Notes: generated by a model not told the origin, from the letters alone. Counted from the stretch's first letter, positions 11,241 to 22,500 are shown. The stretch: DNA of 64,000 bases from Nereocystis luetkeana (GCA_031213475.1 JARUPZ010000024.1:1922001-1986000), one strand, 5' to 3'. Numbers and translations: made by a program.

Positions 11241-12947
11241 TTTTCGAGCGTGCGCGCTGGAGACAATACGAATGATTATGATAGTGTGCCTCCAGACACC
11301 AGTAGCGTTTGCCGAGGGGAGGGCCCCGGAGATCACTGTTACCTAGTTGGGCAAATATGGGCATGAGATGCAGGTTACAGTTTTGTCTGAGCATCTATGT
11401 ATGTGTTGAACCCTTGAGCCCAACTACGTACAGCAACACGTTAGTTGAGACTCCGTTAGTTTGCGGCATTCCACATATTTAGATCTTCATACGCGGACAT
11501 CTCGTTTTTAAGTTTTTGAGTTGATGTGTAGGACCACCCATGTTACTTGATACGTACCAAAAGGCAAGATGCTCGTATGCGAACGGGGTAATATTCAATA
11601 AGAGTACAGGAGCAGAAGTAGAATGGAAAGAGAAACATCCGGGTTTATGTAGTGGTCGAGGAATACATGGAGTTGATGTGGGACCAGATATTCTCGTTGA
11701 CAAGCCTCTGTTTATTTACAGTCGCATTTGAAACTTTAGTGGTAAAGAGGAGTTGGAAAGCTGTGAGCAAAACACCCAATGCAGACCTAATCGCTCGATT
11801 GCACGCCCCATCCCTCCTTGTGTGTGTCGGGTCATTACTGCGGAGGCGACGTTTGATTCACCCAGGAGGATAAGCTGGATGACCCGAGCTGCGGCGACGC
11901 CACGAGACCGGACGGAGAGGCAGCCGCGGCGGAGGCAACAGCAGTAGTGTCTGGGGTATCGGGGTGGTTTCTAATGAAATGTGATTGCCTGTGAATCTGA
12001 ATGAATGATTTCATTGTTTTTTTGTTTTTGAATTGTGTTTCCGGTCGATTTGGATTCCACGAGAGTTTTTGGTATTTTCCGAGTGGTCGCAACGTCAAAT
12101 ATTCTTCTAGTGGGGAAACCTATGTGCTATCTCGCATTACCGTCGCGATCTGTGTATCTATGGCGGGAGTAGGGGATAAGGGGAGACTCTTGTCCGGAGG
12201 AACGGGGTTCCTCGCGATCTCTGGCATTAAGTTTCTTGACTTGATTTTTTTTTATTGGCATGACCACTCCTGTGGTATTTTTCTGATGATACTTGTGATT
12301 TACCTGGTAGGTTTTTGACAAGGCTGAAGTGAGACTAGGAAGCTGGGGGCGTGTGCGGTCCACATAAAAATGTTTTCTGACGAGGGAAGGTTTGGATAGA
12401 AGTTGGAATACTGAGAGAGAGGTTGGTAGGACTGAACACTGAAATGCCAGGGGGTGCATACGGTTCGGATTGAATACTTTTCGTTTTCGGTTTTTGGCAA
12501 CTAACACGCTGATTATTTGTCGACAGGATTGGAATTTCTACAATTACGTTCGAGTCGATTTGCGTTTTACATTTTCTTGAAAGTGGACGAATATACTTGG
12601 ATCAATTCCGCGGACAACGCCGTTTTACCTGGCTGAATCCCGAGAAGAGTGCCGTTTTACCTGGCATTGGATTTCGAGAGTTTTACATGTTTGGAACAGA
12701 GAGGCTTTGGATTTGATCGTTTGAATAATGATATGACGATTTGAGTGTTGATTCGAGGACTTGATTTTTGAGTTAGTTGCAGATTGGAGTTTTGAGTTTC
12801 TGAGTTTGGTATGAGGTGATTCTGATATTGCGATCTATCAACCCTGCTATTTCGTGCCTTGTCATGCACCGGAGCAGGGGGGACATTAATAGGGTCGTGT
12901 ACAGTGTTACCGACCTGGGGGAATATTGGAGTATGGTCGTGTATAGT

Positions 12948-12959
12948 GAGCAGGGGGGA
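12948..12959 (+). other. polypurine tract
   Basis: gagcagggggga directly before the 3' LTR, the expected plus-strand primer site. The same string occurs again 75-80 bp upstream (near 12872). Confidence 0.75.
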
Positions 12960-13220
12960 TGTTGACTGTGCTCAAGAACACGATCCGTAAGATCCATCGT
13001 AGATTGAGGAGTTCCATGCTGAACAGGGATTCTGGTGTAGGGTATTGGGATGTCGGGGTAACGTGTACCCCACCAATACCACTCGTTAGATGTAGCTCCA
13101 TATGAGGCGAGTCAGCTCGACAGCTCCGATGTATAATATAAGATGAGTTCCGTGTTATTGTCTGGAGCAACCACGCGTTCCCGTGCCAGCTGCGTCTATA
13201 CCTTTAGAGATCAATCAACA
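12960..13220 (+). repeat. 3' LTR
   Basis: 261 bp, identical to the 5' LTR except for one G-to-C change (13127 against 9392). Followed by gcata. Confidence 0.95.
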
Positions 13221-13254
13221 GCATAGTAATACTAATTACTTATTGTGATATGAG

Positions 13255-14384
13255 TGTCGGACATATCATCACATTACGCACTGAATTTTGCAAGTTGTAT
13301 TATAAGCCATTCGCGCGTGTTCTATATACTTTTTAATAAAACTCTGAAATACGTCAGCTGTGAGTTCGACTGATTATTAAGCGATTTTTATACTCAACTT
13401 AAAAACATTACGTCTCGTCTATACCCCATTTTTTCTAATCTTTACAAGTTGTATGATGAGCCGTTCGCGCGTATTCTATACCTGGTATGTAATTACTTGT
13501 TAAAGGTACAGGTAAGTGGCTCCCCTGGATGCTACCCGGGTCTGGATGCCACCTGGGTCAACACGACAATTGTCGTAATCATTCTGCTCACTGATACTAT
13601 GTAACCCGAATAAGGGAGAGTAATATGACGTTGCATATAATAAAAAACTTAAAGAGCACGTCAGCTGTAAGTTCAACCGATCGGTCAATACTCAACTTTG
13701 CAACCAGCGTGATGCATGACAACCGTTCGCGCATTTTCCGTTAATCCCCCCGCGATTGGGCGATTGGCTACTGTTTGTTCGGTGACTCCCCTGGACCCTA
13801 CTATTAATAGTACTGGAGATGCTACCAGGGTCGACGAGACGATAATACTGACTGACTCGATTTCCAATTGATTGCGGCCACAGCAGTACCCTCTCGTGCA
13901 CTGGCCAGCAGTAACTAGTTCGCACGCGAGGGCCGGGGTACACAAGACAATCGAAAGCTTGTTTATAACAGTTCACACGCGACAGGCGCACAAGACACTG
14001 GACTTTTATAAAATTGTGAAGTACGTCAGCTGTGAGTTCGACTTATTATAAAGTTGAAACTCAACTTTGCAAGCTGCGTAATATGTCTCGTCTATATCCC
14101 ATTTTTACTGATTTTCCAAATTGTACGAGTGAGTATGATAAGCCGTTCGCGCGTATTCTGTACCAGGTATGTGTTTCCTTGTCAAGGATATAGGCCAGTT
14201 GAATTTATGATTTTTTTATAAAATTATGAAAGACGTCAGCGATGAGTCCGACTAATTATATAGTTGATACTTAACTTTGCAAGCTGGGTACTATAATATA
14301 TAATATGTCTCGTCTATATCCCATTTTTACTGAGATTCCAAATTGTATGATAAGCCGTTCGCGCGTATTCTATATGCATTTCCT
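13255..14384 (+). repeat. array of about 200-bp ctcaactttgcaag repeats
   Basis: At least four diverged units share a Lys-codon-like A-run, tacgtcagctgtgagttcgac, a ttgatactcaactttgcaag core, a tcgtctatatcccattttta block and ccgttcgcgcgtattct. Units start near 13325, 13640, 13985 and 14215, with partial ones between. Other copies lie at 4520-4635 and 49745-49865. Several units carry TA-x-TA motifs (TACCTGGTA 13479, TATTAATA 13802, TACCAGGTA 14161) that the other units lack. Function unknown. Confidence 0.8.
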
Positions 14385-14715
14385 TATGTGTGTGTTCTTC
14401 ACATTAAACCGTTCTTTCTACCCGTCGGCATCCAGCACAACCAGTGTCCGTGCCGATTCTTCAATAATACTAGAAGAGATACAAGCTCTGTGGTCACAAA
14501 GCTACGCCACAGAGATACTACGTTGCCACGTGTCAGGTACCAGGTACGCAGTAAGCACAGCAGTGGGCAATGCAATGTCATGTCAGCATACTATTAATAG
14601 ATACGACAGGCACGGCATACACATTCTATGGAATAGAGAAACGAAAGGAAACAATCAAAGAGAAAACAAAAACAAAAACGAAGAAGACAAATCGAAGAGA
14701 AAAAGAAAAAAATGA
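14385..14715 (+). repeat. 330-bp dispersed repeat, copy 1 (pair with 40115-40411)
   Basis: Copies at 14385-14715 and 40115-40411 align over their whole length, from tatgtgtgtgttcttcac to an A-rich tail of gaaaaagaaaaaa type. Differences are mainly short indels, several of them TA-x-TA motifs. The A-rich 3' end suggests a retroposed element. Confidence 0.88.
14592..14599. other. TATTAATA scar with paralogous empty site
   Basis: Here catactattaatagatacgac; in the paralogous repeat copy (40291-40306) catactagatacgac. The extra six bases turn CTAG into CTATTAATAG. This is direct evidence that the motif is an insertion. Confidence 0.85.
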
Positions 14716-15458
14716 AAGCAAAAACTAGAAGAAACAATCTGTCGTGCCCCCCCCCCCGCAGGCGAGGTGGCCAACACTTGAAAAAGAACGAGCTGGAAAG
14801 AAAAAACAAAAAAAACAAAAACACGACTGTTCGTAAACAGAGTAAGACAAAGAACCGAGGAAAAAAATAATAAAGGGAAAATAACAGGCAGACCAAAGCA
14901 CAAAGCACTCTCCAGGTGGCGGCAGCAGTTTGTGGTACGAGTAGTATAGCCAGGTTCTCCCTGCTAATCCGCCTGGTACCTTGCTACCCAGACTGCCGTC
15001 TCCGCCCTGCGTTCGTCAACTATGCCTAGCCCCTTGGCGTCAGACAATACGAAACGAGCAGAGCAGGCTCGTCATCCAACCACACGGCACACGACTCCTT
15101 CAGTACGGCTTATCAATCAAAAAAGGAATAGAAAGAAATAAAATGGAAATTAGGGAGAATCAGCGCAAGAAAGTAAAAAACAAAACAAAAAGAGAAGACA
15201 AGGGAAGACCACGTTCGAACCAGCTGCACCAGTTGGTGGCACTACTAGTAGTATGGTCATGTTCTACTTCCTAGTCGGCCTGGTGCCTTGCTACCCTGTC
15301 TGCCATATCCTTCCTACTTTCGTCTACCGCAGTTTCCCTTCTACTCCTCCTGTTCCCCCCCCTCTCCGCTTTCCCTCGGTCGGGTTTTCTGCCACTTCTC
15401 CTGTTGCTCCCCGCCCCCCCCCATTCCCTTGGACACTGTCCACGGCGGATGCGCGGCG
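14716..15458. other. region without a supported gene
   Basis: A-rich on the plus strand (14640-14890), so minus-strand ORFs are Phe-rich and not credible. The second half is C-rich. ORFs at 14981-15274 and 15253-15801 show no domain, and the latter overlaps the LINE tail antisense. Confidence 0.45.
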
Positions 15459-16240
15459 CTACCTACTCATCTCAGCCTCAGCCTCGTGCCATCTCACCAT
15501 GAACCGTTCGGCTGCTTCGAGGATCCCCCGGTACCACTTCCCCGCCTTTTTGGCTGCAGTGGACCGCAACGCGTTCTCAACTCCAAACACCAAGGGGGCA
15601 ACTTCCGTTGACCCTTCGGTGGCTCGGAACTCCCTAAGGTCTCGACTATGCATCTATGCCAAGTCTTACACTGTCCGCCTGGTCTCGGCTTCTCCCCACC
15701 AGCTATCGTCCCGAACATTTCCCGACTGGGTAATCGCTCCTTGCGTTGCCGTGCCACGCCCCCCGCAAAGAAGTGCCGCCGTTTACGAATTTGAATGGTA
15801 GTTTCGATGCTCTCGCAACGTGCCATCTTGAGGGCCTTCGCGTACGATAGGGTGGCATGGTCAGTACGAAGTCGGCGCTGGAAGCCAATGACTCGCAACA
15901 GGACTTACTTGGTGGTGAGCCGTTCGAAGCTTGGCAAAGTGTTCCGCTCTGAGGGTCCACGTCACACACCCGCACAGCAGGGTCTCAATCACCTCGGCCT
16001 TCAGCATTCGGATTTTAAGGCTAAGGGGGGCGGTCGTCCTAGCATACAACTCCGGGCCGGACCGTTTGAGGCATGCTCGCATGAGGCGGATCCGTCGGTC
16101 GATTTCGAGCGAGAGGTCAGCGTTTTCGTGGATAATGCCGCCTAGGTATAAAAACTGGGTCGTCTGCTTATACCTCTGGCCTGCCGCTTCGATGACGAGC
16201 GGTGGTGCAAGGGTTTTGTCTGGTCTGGTGTCAAGGATAT
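15459..16240 (-). pseudogene. 3' part of a LINE reverse transcriptase ORF, frameshifted and 5'-truncated
   Basis: Read on minus, the first frame (to 15861) has the block after the polymerase core of LINE ORF2 proteins: TTQFLYLGGIIHENADLSLE, a run of paired basic residues, LLCGCVTWTL and a final HHQV. The protein continues in a second frame (VIGFQRRLRTDHATLSYAK, KTWHRC) down to about 15640 and in a third (DLREFRATEGSTE, KAGKWYRG) to 15459. Two frameshifts, near 15880 and 15645, break it. The catalytic core is missing, as usual for 5'-truncated copies. The minus-strand ORF extends to 16331, but beyond about 16240 similarity is doubtful. Confidence 0.75.
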
Positions 16241-18166
16241 AGACGAGAGACTGGATTTTATGGATTTCCTTCGTAGGTCGTATGTCGTAGGTTATCCCCA
16301 ATGCCAAAGAAAATAGCACGAAACGATACAAGTTGCGCCGCTCGATATTTACTTGAGATCTTGAGAGATAGTTTAGGGTTTCCCCGTAAAAAATTTAAAA
16401 ACGTCGTGAAAGAACGTCGTCTCAGTTATTTTCCGGCAAAATAAATCGTCGCGAACTTCGCCGTGACGTTTGAACCACAGTTTGGCGAGTAGTCTGCGGA
16501 AATGATGTAGATCTCGACGTTCGGCCCGCTTTTTCATCTACCAGGTACCTGGTACCTGCTATTTCCTGTCCCGATTGCGCATTCCTCATACTCATGTACT
16601 CTCATCGCCTACCAGATACCGGTACAAAGCATGAACCCGCAAGAACTAAAACCTCCGGTTTATCAACTGGCGCTACTGCCGTTGTACACCCCTTCCATTC
16701 GTGGGTCCAATCACGTGTGTGTTGATTACTGTATGTGTGCCTGAAGCTCGTACAGCAGCAGTTGCCGGACGTACGAGTACATACAGCAAACACACCATCA
16801 GGTGTCATACCTGGTTTACTACTACTACTGCTGTAGTGGTATAAAACACTCGTATCTGGACAGCAAGCTTCAAAAACGCAAAACCATATGGAGCGATCCT
16901 CCGTCCTGCTTCTTCGTACATCATACTCGTACGAACGCCATATATATGCTCCGATGACCCGCTACATACAACCTCAAGCGCAACCTGCTGCGGTACCGCC
17001 GCCTGCGTTATTCCCCCCCCTGCTCATCATCCTCGTCCTTTTCATCTGCCTCCTCCACCCCGCTCGGATCTCCAACCACAGCAGCAGCTCCCCCACCTCT
17101 CGTGCCCACAAATTCCATCTCCGGTGAGCGTCCCAGGGAGCCAAAGCTATCATCCAGACGCACTGGAGAGCTGTTGCTCCCGGTCGCCCTCAGAGGCCCA
17201 ACGCCACCCCTCTCGACCCCCAGTCCGGCATGCTGCGGCTCTCCACAGCCTTGGCGATGGTCTCGGCTCGGCGGGGTGCCAGTGCAAATGGAAAATGTCT
17301 TTTGCGCTCGCTGTTGGTGTGGTTGCATGCCCCTGGCTGCGTGCATCCGAGGACATGTTTCCTCTCGTCGACAAGAAACTCAACAAGCGATCAGCGCAGA
17401 GCTGTAGATGGGTTTCACACAAACAGAAAGCAGTATCTATCTCCCGCGGTGCCGGCCGGCCACACGTTGAAGCGGTATATGCCGTCGTGGTGCACTGCTG
17501 CTGCTGTGGATTGCTTACAGCGCAGGAGATGAGGGATGCCAAGGCTGGGAGATGGGGATGGCCTGGCTGCGGTCTGTTCGCAGCTGTTCATCCTCTCACG
17601 ACGAAAAAAAATACTCGTCGTGGTAAAATTTCTAGGTTTTTGAATTTTTACGTACCAGTATAATTTAGCGGCGTAACCTCGAGACGACTTTCTTTTGGCG
17701 AGACGACGATCTTCACGACTTTCTTTTTTTACGGGGAAACCCTATAGGGCCTGGTATGACATATTCCACGGAGACGACCGGCACGATGAAAGGGTAGACC
17801 ATACTGACCAGCTGACACATATTGAGAACTGAAAACACGATAACACACTATACACTATACACACAGCAGGACGAGAGATGTACGATTGGACGATTGGTCG
17901 CTAATCGATTGGCACGCAGCCCGACAACAGTTCCCCAGTACCCAACTAAAAAATCCCTTCGAATTCCACTGAAACCCACTCTCCATCCTCCACACACATG
18001 ACACCCGCGGGTGTGAGAGCATAGTAGTGGTACGCTGAGGCTTTATCCTTGAGTGCATTACGTGCCACGACACTGTGAGTACCTGTGTCGGGAAGCACTA
18101 TCGAAGGCGTTGGTGGGGCCACCAGTGAACCAGAACGTAGGGTTCTGGTCCACACTAACGATTGCG
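16241..18166. other. region without a confident gene
   Basis: It has the double motif TACCAGGTACCTGGTA (16539-16554) and TACTGCTGTA (16826). Between 17008 and 17663 several frames are open on both strands. The minus-strand frame 17346-17008 ends in a natural acidic tail (EEADEKDEDDEQGGE) before a stop and might be a C-terminus, but its start and exons cannot be fixed. A minus-strand frame 18155-17946 with a protein-like end (CVEDGEWVSVEFEGIF) is another weak candidate. Confidence 0.35.
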
Positions 18167-18451
18167 ATGGACGCCAAAATTGAATTTGGGGGGGGACGCA
18201 ATTCGCTGCCTGGTGGGAGCCGGCCGGCCTCTTGCTCTGTGGACGAATACTTCAAGGCAAGTCTTGATCAACCACGGCATACGACGTCGTTGATATCTAA
18301 CAATGTCACAGTGTCTGGGTTCGTATCTCCACACCGTGTTGAATCCATGTGTTCTGGGCCTGGATGCTCAGCGGCGGAACCAACATGTTCTACGCATCTG
18401 TGCTATTTGCGAGTATTGTGCGAGATAACGCCGGTCGCGGGTCGCGGGTGA
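18167..18451 (+). CDS. short ORF of a three-member N-terminal family, copy 1
   Basis: 94 codons from ATG. Shared with 57148-57471 and 32214-32393: a start block M-x2-(K/V)-(I/V/K)-E/I, and GG-x-RPASCSVDEYFKASL (compare GGTRPASCSVDDNCRESL at 57 kb). The middle block with SQQTLE is absent here, so this copy is deleted or differently spliced. The sequence before the ATG (tggtccacactaacgattgcg) is also related between copies. Function unknown. Confidence 0.35.
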   Translation: MDAKIEFGGGRNSLPGGSRPASCSVDEYFKASLDQPRHTTSLISNNVTVSGFVSPHRVESMCSGPGCSAAEPTCSTHLCYLRVLCEITPVAGRG

Positions 18452-19072
18452 CTCTATCGACCCCTTTTTCCGCGTCCCCATCGCCAGCTGGTGTGACAAA
18501 TCCCCATCGTATCCTGGAATTCTCCCGGTCTAACTGGCATGCATACTTGCTGCCCTTGCAGCCCAGTTGTTCTACAAGAACACCAGGTTCCTGGTGAGGC
18601 AGGTTTCTCTTCCTGGTGAGGCAGGTCTCTGGTCGGACAGGCTCCCAAGGGTGCAGTTGGCAAAACCCAGGTACCTCGTACTCATACTCGTACGTCCCAG
18701 GTATATACCACGACTACTCCTGGCGTGTACCTGGTACGTATCACGCAAGAACGGTACGCAAGGATGAGGAGCGTGGCAGATGCCTTGAAGTGGGCGCAAC
18801 TATCACGCCTGACAGATTACGATCTACTACTGCTGTGTAGATCATCTAGACCCCATATGCAACGTTCTCCTTCGGAGTATGTTTGACTTGAAATCCCGGG
18901 GGTATCGCATGTTGAAAAGGGGCAATATCGTCATCTGGCGTTCTTATTTACTTGCGGGAATAAGAGGCCTGCGCGCCCGCACGTTGTGTGTGACTGATTT
19001 TCGCCCAAAAGCATCCAGGTATACCTGATTTTGACCAAATCCCTTCTTTTTTTATTGTACGCCTGGCCAGCG
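18452..19072. other. region without a supported gene
   Basis: It contains a small direct repeat (ctggtgaggcaggt, 18592-18627), TACCTGGTA at 18728 and TACTCGTA-type motifs (near 18677). ORFs are short and overlap on both strands. Confidence 0.4.
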
Positions 19073-19113
19073 CTCGCCACATATCACCGGTCATTGTGTG
19101 AACACGATGACCC

Positions 19114-19122
19114 TACGAAGTA
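19114..19122. other. TACGAAGTA scar with empty paralog
   Basis: gaccctacgaagtagggtggg here, gacactagggtggg at 22648-22661. Seven extra bases (CGAAG plus TA) at a single TA. Confidence 0.65.
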
Positions 19123-19167
19123 GGGTGGGTCGGAGCCTCTGAGGCCGCTTCTTATGCAGTCGGAAAC

Positions 19168-19174
19168 TACAGTA
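19168..19174. other. TACAGTA scar with empty paralog
   Basis: Left terminal repeat: gaaacTACAGTAagattg. The right arm of the same element (19968-19978, reverse complement) has gaaacTAggattg. CAG plus TA was gained at a TA. TA-CAG-TA is the known footprint form of several Tc1/mariner elements. Confidence 0.75.
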
Positions 19175-19537
19175 AGATTGAAAAAGCCGGTTTCCGATCG
19201 GAGATAAAAAATGGCATTCTTCTGCAGTTGGAAAAACGCCTCTTCAATCCAAGATTTTTCTATTATGATTTCCAACTGGACCAGACAGTCGGGAAAACCG
19301 AGATTTTCGATCCAACTCGTCAGTCGGATTCATGAATCGGAAATCTTATCAAGTCCCACCGCATACTCGTATAATACGAGTATCACACACCCACACAACA
19401 ACACCACATACGACACAACAACCCACACCACAGCATCGGCGACGCTGGCTCGGCTGCAGTCACTTCTGCTGCTCCTCAGCGCCAGTCCGCGTGATACATC
19501 CTTATCTACGCCCGTCAGCAGCACGTGACAGCACCCA

Positions 19538-19835
19538 ATGGTCGCAGTGCGCAGTATCGATGACCTTTCGCTAACTGCTGCGCTGGCTGTAGCTTTGGCG
19601 ACTCTCGAAGAAATCCAGCGCCGCGATGGGCTCGAGGACGAGGTGGAGGAGAACGCCTCGCGTGTGAAGCTCACACCACGCTGCTCGAGGAAGAAGCGAG
19701 ACATCAGGATGTTTGTGGAGTTGGGCGCAGCTGCTGGAGGATGAAGACCTCTCTGACCCCACGAGCACTACGGCGAAGCTGTTTCGACCCGATTTCCGCC
19801 TGCCCTACGTACCCTTTTTTCTTGGAGTAATCTTA
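19538..19835 (+). pseudogene. fragment of a HARBI1-like (DDE) transposase N-terminus
   Basis: Frame 1 (19538-19744) encodes an acidic/basic stretch (LEEIQRRDGLEDEVEENASR...KKRDIRMFVEL) and then runs into a stop. After a one-base shift near 19715 frame 2 continues with QLLEDEDLSDPTSTTAKLF and DFRLPYVPFFL. This order, a short LLEDEDL block followed by F-R-x-DFRLPY, is what I recall from N-termini of Harbinger-type nucleases in protists. The catalytic DDE part is absent. Location inside TIRs supports the call; the family assignment is from memory of the domain pattern. Confidence 0.5.
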
Positions 19836-20095
19836 TTGAAAGTCACTCCCCCAACAAACGTCCCCAGAAAAAAACACAAAAACTGTAAAATCGATCCGAC
19901 GGACGATAAGCAGGGTAGCTATTCACAATCCAGTGGGAAAAACAACCGATCGGAAACCGGCTTTTTCAATCCTAGTTTCCGACTGCACAAGAAGTGGCCT
20001 AACAAGCGCACTACGTTCAGAGTTCATGACGCATTTGTTGGTTTTGTCGATCGATGTCTGTCGAGGGCTCGGAATCTTGCCGCTTCGAAGTAAAC

Positions 20096-22196
20096 ACCCG
20101 CCTGAGTTTTTCTGAAGCCACTATTCGCCCAACATCGGTCCCAGAATTGTTTTTTTCGGGGAACTTTTGGTTTGAAGAATCGTGCTCATTATGGCAAGCT
20201 GTGTCTGAAAAATTATGGCGCGTATCTTTGAAATTCGAAGGCATAGGTCTATGAATGGTGAAGAAAATAGAAACGATGGGGATTGACTCCGAATCAATGC
20301 GGGTTGTTTGATGAAAAGATGTCTATAATAGATGGCTAGCAGGGGGGGAAGGGGGACCCCTGGCTGCTTCCCAAGAGCACGTTATTTGTTGTTGCCGGTT
20401 GCCCGTCTCGTGGTCTCTGCGGAAGAAGCTTGCCAAATCGCTCGGGAGACTGTGCTGATGGTCGAGAGCATTTGACTCGTGCATGCGTGCATACCGAATT
20501 TTCCGTGAGAAATATAATTGGGCATAAATACTACCAGGTATCTGGTACTCGGCAGAATTGATTGCTGGGTGTGTACGACCGTACAGCAGGCACATTGGAC
20601 GCATGTACGCACCAGCTGGTGCGCCCGCATGTACGTACGTACTGTTCATACGTGCACGAAGAGCATGACATTTTACTAAGGGATGACATATTATCCTCCC
20701 AGCGGGGAAGGGTTCATTGCGTGTCCTCGGGAATACGGGGATGCACTGATCGTGTCCCCGGCAGCAGTGGTCGTAATACGTACGTATTATATACCTGGTA
20801 TAATACTACCTATAAACGTACACAGATTGTATGCACGTACAAGGCGCTTCGCTCAGGAAGGAAAAAAGTACATCAAATTATGCGAAGCGAACAGAGGTCC
20901 ACGTTTGAGTTTAGTTTTTTCAAGGATCGTAATTGCAAACCGGCGACTTGATAATGCCAAGAGTCCCGCCGCCATGCTTCAGGAAAAAACAGCTCCGACG
21001 TCAGCTTGGATGCCACATATACGCTTCGCGTCGCGGATGTCGTACGTACGTACATACCCCAGGTAGGGTACTACTGTCTGTACTTATTTTCTTCTTTCGA
21101 TATGCTCTACCTGGTATGTCTGTACTGTATGTACGAAGAAAGCGAAAGCACAGCACGGTACAGCAGCAAAAACAATAAAAATGAAACCGAAAACTCCGAA
21201 AGGAAAAAAATCCCCGTCCCCTCTCGTGTAATATTTTTCTGCCTGATTGGAACACCTTACACCCGCAGCCCGGTCGAAAAGAAGAAAAGAAACAAATCGC
21301 ACAGAAGAGCTTCTCTCTCAGCCTCGTACGCCGCCCGCCCCTCTCGCGACCACCTCGCTACCGATTCGGTCCGGGTAAAGCTTTTATCACTCTCTGCCAC
21401 AATCAGCCCCGTCGCCCGTCTCGCGTGAAGCCCGGTGCTCACCGTGGCCGTCGTTCGCCAGCTCGATAACGTTGGTGTTCAAACTGCACACCTCCCTCTT
21501 CAACTTTAGCGTGGTCTCAAAAATAAGCACCGCTTGAATATTATCTTGCCCTCCCGAACGACCTTCATAACTCGTACATACTCTATCAACAACCATAAAT
21601 CGAAGCCAGACAAAGCCCGTTCATGCATCCCTCGTGTCTCGAGGCACACGCGACGCCTAGGCACGAAAGCGGCGACCGCGCTCCTTGCAACCCCCCCTCT
21701 ACCCGCCAGCACCCGCTGACACCCGCGACGGTGCCGGGTCCTCCCGCGATGCCGTGGTCGGAGAACACGCACGCACACGAAACGAAAGAAGAAAAAAGGA
21801 ATAAAGGACCGAGAAAACAAAGAACTGCTGGAAAGGTCCGGCAAGTAATGAAAGGAGGCGGTTTGGAAGTGGGAGCTCTGAGAGGCCAGGGATGCACCAA
21901 CCGAGCACGCTCAGGGGTTGTGATCTAAGTATGTAGTTCTATGTACGTATAATACGTACATCAGGCACACTGTGTGCACGTACGTACAGCATCGCGTGAG
22001 CATCGCTCTGAACATGCTTTGTCGTCGAAGAGCTATGGCGTCTCCAGGCACCGTCTTGCCTGGTACCTGGATCACATTAGTGCGCCGCGTTTGTAAAAAA
22101 AAACATTTGTTCGCCACCAATTTGTTTCATGTTTTCGTGATCAGGAGAATGAAATCGTCGTTGTATCCGTGCAAAAGCGCTTTATAAAATACTCGC
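20096..22196. other. region without a confident gene
   Basis: Rich in acgtacgtac stretches (20625-20640, 20780-20830, 21040-21060, 21940-21990) and TA-x-TA motifs (TACCAGGTA 20532, TACCTGGTA 20802 and 21108). Several ORFs of 60-140 codons overlap on both strands (such as 20562-20951 +, 21006-21428 +, 21506-21844 -) without domains, so none is called. Confidence 0.4.
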
Positions 22197-22290
22197 TTGC
22201 GAGACTGTGCTCGTTATGATCAAGAGGGCGAAGAGAAACAGGTAGCTGTGGTTCTGTGGTGTGCTCGTGCGAGGCGTGGTGTACCGGTCC

Positions 22291-22381
22291 ACAACAACAG
22301 CAACAACAACAACAACAACAACGACAACGACAACGACAACAACAACAACAACAGCAACAACATCAACAACAACAGCAGCAG
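22291..22381 (+). repeat. CAA/CGA trinucleotide microsatellite
   Basis: About 30 units of CAA with CAG and CGA interruptions. It reads as poly-Gln, poly-Asn or poly-Thr in the three frames. Confidence 0.95.
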
Positions 22382-22411
22382 TACGTACAGTACAACCGCT
22401 GCACTGCTATC

Positions 22412-22500
22412 GAGTGGGTCGGAGCCCTAAACGAGTGGGCCTCGTTCAGATTTTATGAGGCAGTCGTTGGGTTTGTACAGCAGTAGATTGGTGTCAAATC
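22412..22500 (+). repeat. copy of the 19.1/22.7-kb repeat, Harbinger-free
   Basis: gtgggtcggagccctaaacgagtgggcc...gttcagattttatgaggcagtcgttgggtttgt, followed by TACAGCAGTA (22476-22485) where the sister copy at 22.7 kb continues directly with tcgatcgat. Confidence 0.7.

Larger units (their letters stand above)
9225..13220 (+). mobile_element. young LTR retrotransposon, probably non-autonomous
   Basis: Two 261-bp direct repeats bound the element, start TGTTGA and end TCAACA, and are flanked by the 5-bp duplication gcata. A purine tract (gagcagggggga, 12948-12959) abuts the right LTR, giving plus-strand orientation. The 3.5-kb interior has no recognisable gag, protease, reverse transcriptase, RNase H or integrase. 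Its ORFs are short or low in complexity, the longest being a 217-residue minus-strand ORF (9859-10512). No classical primer binding site starting TGG is seen next to the left LTR. It was probably mobilised by proteins of another element. Confidence 0.93.
19143..19999 (+). mobile_element. Harbinger-like non-autonomous DNA transposon
   Basis: 857 bp with inverted ends: 19143-19201 (59 bp, starting ggccgcttcttatgcagtcg) pairs with 19946-19999 (54 bp). The 5-bp length difference is a CAGTA insertion in the left arm. Flanking triplets are TGA (19140-19142) and TAA (20000-20002), consistent with the TWA target duplication of PIF/Harbinger elements after one substitution. Uninterrupted paralogs of the flanks (22672-22674, 22428-22430) show a single TAA. 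The interior carries a broken transposase N-terminus. Confidence 0.75.
19073..20095 (+). repeat. dispersed repeat split by the Harbinger-like insertion
   Basis: The flanks 19073-19139 and 20003-20095 join to match the uninterrupted repeats at 22609-22745 and 22412-22500: ...gggtgggtcggag, then a TAA site, then ...gttcagagttcatgacg...gtttgtcgatcgat. The repeat class is unknown. Confidence 0.75.

Noticed and set aside
14594-14908. Minus-strand ORFs full of Phe
   Set aside because: Caused by the A-rich tail of a dispersed repeat.
15253-15801. 182-codon plus-strand ORF
   Set aside because: Its second half is antisense to the LINE tail, whose protein motifs are clear on minus.
20625-21060. acgtacgtac stretches as possible regulatory sites
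   Set aside because: Simple palindromic repeats without consistent spacing; may be compound TA-x-TA motifs but no empty paralog was found.
22197-22486. Poly-Gln, poly-Asn and poly-Thr ORFs
   Set aside because: Three frames of one CAA microsatellite.
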